A stretch of DNA of 5,112 nucleotides from Clostridiales bacterium (lineage in GTDB: Bacteria; Bacillota; Clostridia; Lachnospirales; Anaerotignaceae), in NCBI GenBank assembly GCA_021202325.1, contig JAJQDF010000269.1:1-5112 (forward strand), read 5' to 3'. The translations under genes were made by a program, and so were the position numbers. The notes below the pieces were generated by a model. The model was not told the DNA's origin and searched no databases. It saw only the letters and a program-made list of their open reading frames with translations. Below are positions 1 through 4,699 of the stretch, piece by piece. Numbering within the stretch: the stretch's first letter is position 1; each line of letters starts with the position of its first letter.

Positions 1-4
1 GAAT

Positions 5-12
5 AAAGGAGG
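5..12 (+). promoter_or_regulatory. Ribosome binding site of the aldo/keto reductase gene
   Basis: AAAGGAGG is a near-perfect anti-16S match ending 9 bases before the ATG at 22, which fixes the start. The promoter must lie left of the window. Confidence 0.85.
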
Positions 13-21
13 AATAAAACA

Positions 22-864
22 ATGGAATATGTTACACTCAACAACGGTGTAAAAATGCCAAAATTAGGCTACGGAGTATATCAGACACCTCCGGAGGATA
101 CAGAACGCTGTGTGCTTGATGCTATTGAAATAGGCTACCGCAGTATTGACACTGCCCAGGCATATTATAATGAAGAAGGTGTCGGCGCCGCTATCGCAAA
201 GTGCGGTCTGCCAAGAGAAGAATTATTTATCACAACAAAAATATGGATAACCAACGCAGGATATGAAAAAGCAAAGGCTTCTATTAAAGAATCTTTGAAA
301 AAGCTTAAAATAGACTATATAGACCTGCTCCTTATCCATCAGCCCTTCGGCGATTATTACGGAAGCTATCGTGCCATGGAAGAAGCTTATAAGGACGGAA
401 TTGTGCGTGCAATAGGCGTTTCCAATTTCTATCCTGACAGATATCTTGACATCTGCCATTTTTCAGAAATCAAACCGGCCGTAAACCAAGTGGAAACCCA
501 CGTGTTCCAGCAGCAGAAAATTGCAAAGGAATATATGCTGAAAAACGGCACACAAATTATGTCATGGGGCCCCTTTGCAGAAGGAAAAAACGATTATTTC
601 CAAAATCCCTTACTGAATGAAATAGGCAAAAAATATAATAATTCAGCGGCTCAGATTGCCCTTCGCTTCTTGCTGCAAAGCGACGTAGTTGTAATTCCCA
701 AATCCGTCCACAAAAACCGTATGGAAGAGAATTTCAATGTTTTCGATTTTGCGCTTACAGATGATGAAATGAAGAAGATAGAGGCGTTGGACGGAGGAGA
801 AAGCCTGTTTTTCACCCATTATGATCCCAAAACCGTAGAATGGTTTATGAGCATTCTGTATTAA
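22..864 (+). CDS. Aldo/keto reductase (2,5-diketo-gluconate reductase-like)
   Basis: Complete 280-residue NAD(P)H-dependent oxidoreductase of the aldo/keto reductase superfamily, a single cytosolic TIM barrel that reduces aldehydes or ketones to alcohols. Seen directly: the N-terminal strand GVKMPKLGYGVYQ, the catalytic tetrad Asp43 (in IDTAQAY), Tyr48, Lys73 (TTKIW) and His106 (LLLIHQP), the GVSNF segment at about 132-136, NQVE at 155-158, and the cofactor-phosphate site IPKS at 225-228 followed by Arg233 and Asn237. Length and motif order fit the short bacterial enzymes of the YvgN/YtbE/2,5-diketo-D-gluconate reductase type. The natural substrate cannot be read from sequence. The gene is the only rightward one in the window and converges on the metallopeptidase gene, sharing a terminator hairpin with it. 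No signal peptide or membrane segment is visible. Family assignment is secure, specific reaction is not. Confidence 0.95.
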   Translation: MEYVTLNNGVKMPKLGYGVYQTPPEDTERCVLDAIEIGYRSIDTAQAYYNEEGVGAAIAKCGLPREELFITTKIWITNAGYEKAKASIKESLKKLKIDYIDLLLIHQPFGDYYGSYRAMEEAYKDGIVRAIGVSNFYPDRYLDICHFSEIKPAVNQVETHVFQQQKIAKEYMLKNGTQIMSWGPFAEGKNDYFQNPLLNEIGKKYNNSAAQIALRFLLQSDVVVIPKSVHKNRMEENFNVFDFALTDDEMKKIEALDGGESLFFTHYDPKTVEWFMSILY

Positions 865-880
865 CATCAAAATATTTTCT

Positions 881-917
881 AAAAAAATTATGGAGGCAAT
901 ATTTGCCTCCAATTTTT
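881..917. terminator. Bidirectional intrinsic terminator between convergent genes
   Basis: A perfect 9-bp stem TGGAGGCAA / TTGCCTCCA (891-899 with 903-911) has a 3-base loop. It is followed by five T on the plus strand (913-917) and, read on the minus strand, by a T-rich tract ending in seven T (887-881). It can therefore stop both the aldo/keto reductase transcript and the leftward metallopeptidase transcript. The metallopeptidase stop codon (916-918) touches the hairpin foot, so the layout is very compact. Confidence 0.85.
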
Positions 918-1629
918 ACATTATTCCGTCTTTATACATTTTTTCAAGGCGATCCTTGCGTTCCTTCCAATCCGGCATAATATCGCTCAGAACCTGATAA
1001 AACTCTGCGCTGTGGTCAAATACAACAAAATGCGCCAGCTCATGGGCTACAACCTGATCAATACAGTCAACATCAGCCTTCATAAGCTGCACATTCAGTC
1101 CAATACGTTTTTTTGTATTGCTGCAGCTTCCCCAACGGCTTTTCATGTTCCTGACGTATATTTCCGGCCGTTCGATATTATATTTCCCAGCTTTGTCCAG
1201 CATTCTTGTGAGCGAATCCTCAAATACCGGCTTAGCCTCATCGTTAAGCCAAGAAATATATTTAGGCTTCAGGTTATCGTCACCTGCTCTTGAAGAAACG
1301 ATAATCTCATTAGCAGTTTTTTTAACCTCAAACTTTCTTCCTTTGGCCAATCTTAAAGTATATTCATTGCCGAGATAATACAGCGTTTTGCCGTCGTAGA
1401 AACCGTCATCTGGCATACCCTCCCGGCGTTTTTCTACATCGGCCAGCTTTCTGAATATCCATTCTGCCCTATCCTGTACAAAGGAATCCACATACTTAGG
1501 CGACAGCCCGGCAGGCGCTGAAACGGATATACCTCCATCAGCTGTTATTCTGATATTTATATTTTTTATATCCTTTTTTGTAAACTCATATTCCATTCTG
1601 AGCCCGCAGTATTCTATCGCCCTGAGCAT
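916..1629 (-). CDS. YgjP/SprT-like zinc metallopeptidase (DUF45, M48-type)
   Basis: Complete 237-residue protein of the YgjP-like (DUF45, COG1451) family. Seen directly: the zinc motif HELAH at 196-200 with Glu197 as the expected general base, a third likely ligand His206 in the short-spaced FDHS segment, and the family hallmark MKSRWGSCS at 162-170 before it. The N-terminal half is a beta-rich domain with the typical 'ITADGGISVSAPAG' start. In the family the role is poorly defined; proteolytic and nucleotide-linked activities have been suggested, so only a metal-dependent hydrolase is claimed. No signal peptide or membrane helix, so cytosolic. The ATG at 1629 is preceded by AAGGGTGG, a moderate ribosome site about 4 bases away; an internal in-frame Met12 lacks a better one. 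It lies 71 bases downstream of the MGMT-ROK gene with no terminator between, and a possible own promoter in the gap. Confidence 0.92.
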   Translation of the reverse strand: MLRAIEYCGLRMEYEFTKKDIKNINIRITADGGISVSAPAGLSPKYVDSFVQDRAEWIFRKLADVEKRREGMPDDGFYDGKTLYYLGNEYTLRLAKGRKFEVKKTANEIIVSSRAGDDNLKPKYISWLNDEAKPVFEDSLTRMLDKAGKYNIERPEIYVRNMKSRWGSCSNTKKRIGLNVQLMKADVDCIDQVVAHELAHFVVFDHSAEFYQVLSDIMPDWKERKDRLEKMYKDGIM

Positions 1630-1667
1630 AAAACCACCCTTAAAACATTACTAAATTCACATAATTA

Positions 1668-1696
1668 ATTCTACATTCTGCTTTGAATTTTTGCAA
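1668..1696 (-). promoter_or_regulatory. Candidate sigma-A promoter for the metallopeptidase gene
   Basis: On the minus strand TTGCAA (1696-1691) and TAGAAT (1673-1668) are separated by exactly 17 bases. The -10 differs from consensus at one position and the -35 at two. Transcription would begin near 1661, about 30 bases before the ATG at 1629. This could give the gene expression independent of the upstream HAD/MGMT-ROK transcript. AT-rich intergenic DNA yields such matches by chance, so this is tentative. Confidence 0.4.
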
Positions 1697-1700
1697 CAGT

Positions 1701-3095
1701 TCATTTATTTTTTATTGCATAGCTTGCCGCTCCGTATATACCGGCATCGTTGGCAAGCTCTGCAAGCACTATTCTTGTGTCCGCAACTGTCTTGAATGCA
1801 CTTTCTCTATAGTATTTCTCAACAACAGCCCTGACAATTTCTCCGGCCTTGACAACGCCTCCGCCAAGAACTATTACATCAGGATCTACTATAGTGGCAA
1901 TATTGGCCAATGCTCTGCCGAGATACCTTCCGAATATTTCGACAGTCTCCAATGCGGCTTCGTCTCCCTTGGCTGCGGCATCAAATACACTCTTTGCCGA
2001 AAGAGAATTTTTATCCAGAATTGATTTTCCGACGTATTTTTCAAGCACCTCTGCAGCTGTGGCTACAATTCCTGTTGCGGAAGCATAGTTCTCAAGACAG
2101 CCTTTTCTGCCGCAATTGCATTGTCTTCCGTTTTCATATTCCACAGTTATATGGCCTATTTCTCCGCCGGCACCGTTTTTGCCGGTCAGTATATTACCGC
2201 CAACAACGATTCCGCCGCCAATTCCTGTACCTATCGTAGCAAGAACCATGCTGTCACAGCCCCTTGCTCCGCCAAACCACTGCTCACCAAGTGCGGCAGC
2301 ATTGGCATCATTAAGTACCGAAGAATTAATACCGGTAAGCTTTTTCATTATTCCGGCGGCATCTACACTGCTTGACCAGCCAAGATTGACACAATGCTTG
2401 ACAATGCCTCCCACAACAGGTCCGGGTATACCAATGCCTATACCAATGACATTTTCTTTTGATATACTCATGTCCTTTAAAATGCTATCTATCTTTTCAG
2501 CCGCATCTTCCAGCACATGGCCGCAATTATCATCATGCCTCGTTGGTATGCTTGTCTTTGCCGCAACTATGCCGTTTTCCTCAAAGAGGCCTATTTTTAC
2601 CTCAGTTCCGCCTATATCTACCCCGACAGCGTATCTGAGAAAATTTCCTTTTTCAAGGGCAAGAAGTTTTTCCTTCACATCTATACCTCCGCCATATCCC
2701 GTGAGCGAACCGTCAGAGCCCACAACCCTATGACATGGATAAACAATGGAAATCGGATTTCTGTTGTTGGCAAGGCCGACTGCCCTGAAACCTTTGGGGC
2801 AGTTAACTCTCTCGGCAATCTCTTTATAAGTCGCAGTTTCTCCATAGGGTATGGTTTTCAGAGCTTCCCATACCTTCTTTTGGAAATCGGTTCCCTCAAG
2901 CCTTGTAGGAAAGTCAAATTCCTTTCTTTTTCCGGCAAAATATTCGTCCAACTGGGTTTTAGCGGTTTTAATAAGCTCCGTTTCCTCCACCGGCCAGTCT
3001 TTTTCCGAAAAAATAATATTGGTTATTGCTCCATACTCCTCGGCTATACCGATTCTGCCGACATATGTATTATCATAATAAAATATCTTTTTCAT
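1701..3095 (-). CDS. Fusion protein: O6-methylguanine-DNA methyltransferase + ROK-family sugar kinase
   Basis: One uninterrupted 464-residue ORF carrying two complete enzymes. Residues 1-150 are an Ogt/MGMT suicide alkyltransferase: N-terminal ribonuclease-like domain, then the helix-turn-helix region with the arginine-finger segment RAVGLANNRNP (104-114), the active-site PCHR (Cys121, alkyl acceptor) and the C-terminal LTGYGGG. Residues 153-464 are a ROK-family kinase, glucokinase-like: phosphate-binding DIGGT (160-164), catalytic Asp263 in LNDANAAALGE, GTGIGGGIV (289-297), EIGH with His315, and the zinc cysteines 326, 328 and 333 in CNCGRKGC. Each part has normal stand-alone length; the linker is only about three residues. 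The ATG at 3095 is chosen because it is the usual MGMT start and lies one base past the HAD stop; a TTG at 3113 would add six residues overlapping HAD. GGAG about 10 bases upstream serves as ribosome site. Domain calls are firm; sugar specificity and any benefit of fusion are unknown. A sequencing artefact at the junction is not excluded. Confidence 0.93.
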   Translation of the reverse strand: MKKIFYYDNTYVGRIGIAEEYGAITNIIFSEKDWPVEETELIKTAKTQLDEYFAGKRKEFDFPTRLEGTDFQKKVWEALKTIPYGETATYKEIAERVNCPKGFRAVGLANNRNPISIVYPCHRVVGSDGSLTGYGGGIDVKEKLLALEKGNFLRYAVGVDIGGTEVKIGLFEENGIVAAKTSIPTRHDDNCGHVLEDAAEKIDSILKDMSISKENVIGIGIGIPGPVVGGIVKHCVNLGWSSSVDAAGIMKKLTGINSSVLNDANAAALGEQWFGGARGCDSMVLATIGTGIGGGIVVGGNILTGKNGAGGEIGHITVEYENGRQCNCGRKGCLENYASATGIVATAAEVLEKYVGKSILDKNSLSAKSVFDAAAKGDEAALETVEIFGRYLGRALANIATIVDPDVIVLGGGVVKAGEIVRAVVEKYYRESAFKTVADTRIVLAELANDAGIYGAASYAIKNK

Positions 3096-3096
3096 A

Positions 3097-3750
3097 TCAA
3101 AACATCTCCGCAATGTCCTCTGGTTTTTCAGCCAGCATATATGCTCCGGCTTCTTCCAGCTTTTCAGGTATTCCGTAGCCGTAAAGCACGCCTATACACT
3201 TTATTCCGCTTTCTGCCGCTCCAAGTACATCATAATGGGTATCCCCTACCATTATAACATCATTTTTATCAGTAATGCCCATGCTGTCAAGGACATAATT
3301 TATAACAGCGGTTTTATTGGCTCTTTCATGCTTTTCGGTATCCCCGCCGATAAAGTCAAAATAGCCCGTAAGTCCAAAGTGTTCCAAAACCTCTTTTGCA
3401 GAGCCTTCCGGCTTGGATGTTGCAACACAAAGTATTTTTCCTTTTTCCTTAAGCTTTTTAAGTGTATCCTCGAGGCCTGCATATACATTGCACTCGAATT
3501 TTCCAACGGTAGTATATCTTTCTCTGTATGTAGCCACCATTTCCGTACCCTTTTCAGCGGAAACGCCGTATTTTTCCATGAACATTTCGCCTAGAGGCGG
3601 TCCTACAAAAACCTTAAGTTCATCAAGTTCCGGAGAAACAAATCCATGCTTCTCCAGTGCGTATTTAACTGAACGAGTAATTCCCGGATGGGACTCGGTT
3701 ATTGTCCCGTCAAGATCGAATAATATATATTTGCAGTTTAGTTTATCCAA
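3097..3750 (-). CDS. HAD-superfamily phosphatase (Gph / 5'-nucleotidase-like)
   Basis: Complete 217-residue HAD hydrolase with an alpha-helical cap (subfamily IA type). Seen directly: motif I DLDGT with nucleophile Asp12 and acid/base Asp14, the cap segment VFVGPPLGEMF at 48-58, motif II Thr111 in ATSKP, motif III Lys146, and motif IV VGDTHYD with Asp170 and Asp174. Such enzymes remove phosphate from small metabolites in the cytosol through an aspartyl-phosphate. The GPPL cap signature is typical of the phosphoglycolate-phosphatase/5'-nucleotidase-like branch (PA0065 type), but the substrate is inferred only by resemblance. The start is TTG at 3750: GGAG lies 8 bases upstream and the protein begins a few residues before the first strand, as usual; the nearby upstream ATG is out of frame. 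The stop is one base before the MGMT-ROK start, so the two are probably translationally coupled. Confidence 0.93.
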   Translation of the reverse strand: MDKLNCKYILFDLDGTITESHPGITRSVKYALEKHGFVSPELDELKVFVGPPLGEMFMEKYGVSAEKGTEMVATYRERYTTVGKFECNVYAGLEDTLKKLKEKGKILCVATSKPEGSAKEVLEHFGLTGYFDFIGGDTEKHERANKTAVINYVLDSMGITDKNDVIMVGDTHYDVLGAAESGIKCIGVLYGYGIPEKLEEAGAYMLAEKPEDIAEMF

Positions 3751-3772
3751 AGTATCAGCTCCAGTATCATTT

Positions 3773-3787
3773 TTACCATTATGGTAA
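3773..3787. promoter_or_regulatory. Palindromic site upstream of the HAD gene, possible operator
   Basis: TTACCAT-T-ATGGTAA is a perfect 7-bp inverted repeat around one central base, 23 bases upstream of the HAD start. A minus-strand TAAAAT (3794-3789) and a CATAAT inside the palindrome (3784-3779) could each act as a -10, but neither has a convincing -35 at normal distance. Placement over the probable promoter of the HAD/MGMT-ROK unit fits a repressor site. The arms are short, so this is a suggestion only. Confidence 0.35.
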
Positions 3788-3827
3788 CATTTTATTGGAG
3801 CAAAAACAAGAGCTTTATTATGAAAGC

Positions 3828-3903
3828 GTTCTCAATAACCAAGCTCGCACCATGCTTGCATGTTTGTGCTATGCTTACATAGTAAGATTGGGTATTAGAG
3901 AAC
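3828..3903. repeat. Large imperfect palindrome with nested small hairpins
   Basis: Outer arms GTTCTCAATAACCAA (3828-3842) and TTGGGTATTAGAGAAC (3888-3903) pair with one indel and one mismatch. The enclosed bases contain CATGC-TT-GCATG (3851-3862) and the overlapping alternatives CTATG-CTTA-CATAG (3869-3882) and CTTAC-ATA-GTAAG (3874-3886). No T tract follows on either strand, so it is not a plain intrinsic terminator. No coding signal is present. It adjoins the hairpin repeat array and is probably part of the same mosaic of palindromic elements. Confidence 0.55.
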
Positions 3904-3907
3904 CTAA

Positions 3908-3945
3908 ACGTAATGAGTACGTAGCCATTTTTCGTAGAAAAATGG
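3908..3945. repeat. Two adjacent short hairpins before the repeat array
   Basis: ACGTA-ATGAG-TACGT (3908-3922) is followed by CCATTTTT-CGTAG-AAAAATGG (3925-3945), an 8-bp perfect stem. Neither is followed by a U-run, and no gene is seen here. They bridge the left palindrome and the 54-bp array, making almost every base from 3828 onward part of some potential stem. Confidence 0.5.
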
Positions 3946-3950
3946 GCGGG

Positions 3951-4239
3951 CGCTGAATGTCCGGTGGACATTCGTTTAGCGCCGACCGTAGCGACAGCGA
4001 AGACCGCTGAATGTCCGGTGGACATTCGTTTAGCGCCGACCGTAGCGATAGCGAAGACCGCTGAATGTCCGGTGGACATTTGTTTAGCGCCGACCGTAGC
4101 GACAGCGAAGACCGCTGAATATCCGGTGGATATTCATTTAGCGCCGACCGAAACGGAGCGAAGGCCGAATTGCTGAACCGATTGCGTGGCACTAAACATC
4201 CGGTAGATGTTTGCTTAGCGCCGACCGTAGCGGCGAAGC
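3951..4239. repeat. Direct-repeat array of 54-bp hairpin units (four regular copies plus one diverged)
   Basis: Units begin at 3951, 4005, 4059 and 4113 (period exactly 54), with a diverged fifth hairpin at 4190-4220. Each starts with a 31-base imperfect palindrome: CGCT, GAATGTCC, loop GGT, GGACATTC, four unpaired bases GTTT, AGCG. So an 8-bp stem is extended by 4 bp beyond a one-sided 4-base bulge. The connecting 23 bases begin CCGACCGTAGCGACAGCGA. Units 1-3 differ at two sites; unit 4 swaps one stem pair G-C to A-T on both sides; unit 5 does so at three pairs. The array is more GC-rich than its surroundings. Because 54 is a multiple of three, several frames stay open and give spurious repetitive ORFs. 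It lies between two leftward transcription units. It resembles REP/BIME or MITE-like intergenic elements; no known family name is claimed. Confidence 0.9.
4144..4189. repeat. Diverged spacer between array units 4 and 5
   Basis: After unit 4 the usual connector changes to CCGACCGAAACGGAGCG and is longer by 23 bases. The extra part contains CGATTGC (4179-4185), whose inverted copy GCAATCG lies at 4245-4251 on the other side of unit 5. Unit 5 therefore appears to be a separately bounded element joined to the regular array rather than simply its fifth tandem copy. Confidence 0.5.
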
Positions 4240-4262
4240 ATGGAGCAATCGAGATTTCATTC

Positions 4263-4303
4263 ATACTAAATAATGTCAATTAAAAAATTTCATTCTTTAG
4301 TAT
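4263..4303. repeat. Long stem-loop at the 3' end of the small hypothetical gene
   Basis: ATACTAAATAATG (4263-4275) and CATTCTTTAGTAT (4291-4303) form a 13-bp stem with one mismatch and a 15-base AT-rich loop. The right arm touches the stop codon of the leftward gene at 4303. There is no T tract after the stem on the minus strand, so it is not a textbook terminator, but it may end or protect that transcript. It could also mark the edge of the palindromic intergenic mosaic. Confidence 0.5.
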
Positions 4304-4578
4304 TATAAAGACTCGTCAAAACAAAGCCTGCCAATATAGTCGTCCGCCGCTTCATATATGTGTATAGGCGAAACATCATTTCTCATGAGCAGTTTTATAA
4401 ACAGCTCCGCTTCTTCCCTGTCTTCAAACATGGATGGTATAGTTCCGCTGTCGTCATCATTCTCAACAGAAACGCCGTAAAACAACCCTCCTTCAAAGTC
4501 TCTTTCAATTAAATAATAACTGTTTTTAGGACAGCTTTCGCTGTTTCCTATCAATACTTTCTTTAAATTCATTTGCAT
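4303..4578 (-). CDS. Small acidic hypothetical protein (DUF6514-like)
   Basis: A protein of about 91 residues, rich in Asp and Glu, without signal peptide or membrane segment, so probably cytosolic. It shows YYLIERDFEGGLFYGVSVEN followed by a DREEAELFIKLL helix and RNDVSPIHIYEAADDYI. This pattern (YGV strand, helix, 'V(S/T)PIHLYE..(D/E)D') recalls the clostridial DUF6514 family, whose function is unknown; the match is from memory and tentative. The start is placed at the ATG at 4578: AAAGGAGG lies at 4589-4582, only 4 bases away, so a second ATG two codons on (4572, spacing 10) is equally possible. Earlier in-frame starts would run through the promoter and are rejected. It has its own promoter and stands between the hflX terminator and the repeat region, so it is probably monocistronic. 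Confidence 0.8.
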   Translation of the reverse strand: MQMNLKKVLIGNSESCPKNSYYLIERDFEGGLFYGVSVENDDDSGTIPSMFEDREEAELFIKLLMRNDVSPIHIYEAADDYIGRLCFDESL

Positions 4579-4581
4579 AAT

Positions 4582-4589
4582 ACCTCCTT
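4582..4589 (-). promoter_or_regulatory. Ribosome binding site of the small hypothetical gene
   Basis: AAAGGAGG on the minus strand. It sits 4 bases from the ATG at 4578 and 10 from the ATG at 4572, so it rules out the more upstream in-frame starts but does not choose between these two. Confidence 0.8.
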
Positions 4590-4609
4590 TGAATTTATGC
4601 ATTATGATT

Positions 4610-4638
4610 ATTATACTAGAGGTATAAAATGGCAATTG
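4610..4638 (-). promoter_or_regulatory. Promoter of the small hypothetical gene
   Basis: A perfect -10 TATAAT lies at 4615-4610 on the minus strand, giving a start near 4603 and a leader of about 25 bases. The -35 is weak: CAATTG at 17-base spacing, or TTGCCA at only 14. Two ATCGAC copies just upstream suggest possible activator assistance. Confidence 0.6.
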
Positions 4639-4644
4639 AAACTT

Positions 4645-4670
4645 ATCGACTTTTTACTTCATAAATCGAC
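4645..4670. repeat. Direct repeat ATCGAC, 20 bp apart, upstream of the promoter
   Basis: ATCGAC occurs at 4645-4650 and 4665-4670, same orientation, exactly 20 bases start to start (about two helical turns), immediately upstream of the -35 region. This could be a regulator site but is short enough to be chance. Confidence 0.25.
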
Positions 4671-4697
4671 AAAAAAATTGGCAGGTTTCCCTGCCAA
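4671..4697 (-). terminator. Intrinsic terminator of hflX
   Basis: Read on the minus strand: TTGGCAGG, loop GAAA, CCTGCCAA, then seven T (4677-4671). The 8-bp stem is perfect and begins 3 bases after the hflX stop codon. This is a textbook leftward terminator that isolates hflX from the next gene. Confidence 0.93.
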
Positions 4698-4699
4698 AA

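Noticed and set aside
3096..3113. TTG at 3113 as start of the MGMT-ROK protein
   Set aside because: It would add six residues not typical of MGMT and overlap the HAD gene; the ATG at 3095 has a GGAG at usable distance and matches the usual MGMT N-terminus.
2116..3257. Long rightward ORFs opposite the MGMT-ROK gene (2116-2733 and 2517-3257)
   Set aside because: They lie antisense to strongly motif-supported enzymes, have low-complexity Pro/Ser/Phe-rich translations, and no recognisable domain.
3828..3903. tRNA or other known RNA gene
   Set aside because: The arms do not form a cloverleaf, there is no T-loop GTTC box at the right place and no CCA-type acceptor end.
3925..3945. Hairpin at 3925-3945 as intrinsic terminator
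   Set aside because: The A/T runs are inside the stem and no T tract follows on either strand.
3951..4239. CRISPR array
   Set aside because: The connectors between the palindromes are themselves repeated, not unique spacers, and no cas gene is present.
3875..4279. Leftward repetitive ORFs through the array (3875-4279 and 3792-4079) and a rightward one at 3964-4176
   Set aside because: They arise because the 54-bp period is a multiple of three; the peptides are simple translations of the repeats (MSTGHSA- and PPDIQ-type). No ribosome site was identified for them, and stem co-variation points to structure rather than protein.
4274..4279. Minus-strand TTGACA as a -35 box
   Set aside because: No -10-like hexamer occurs 16-18 bases downstream, and the sequence lies in the loop region of the stem-loop at 4263-4303.
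4579..4635. N-terminal extension of the small hypothetical protein to 4635
   Set aside because: The extension would be encoded by the promoter -10, leader and ribosome site.
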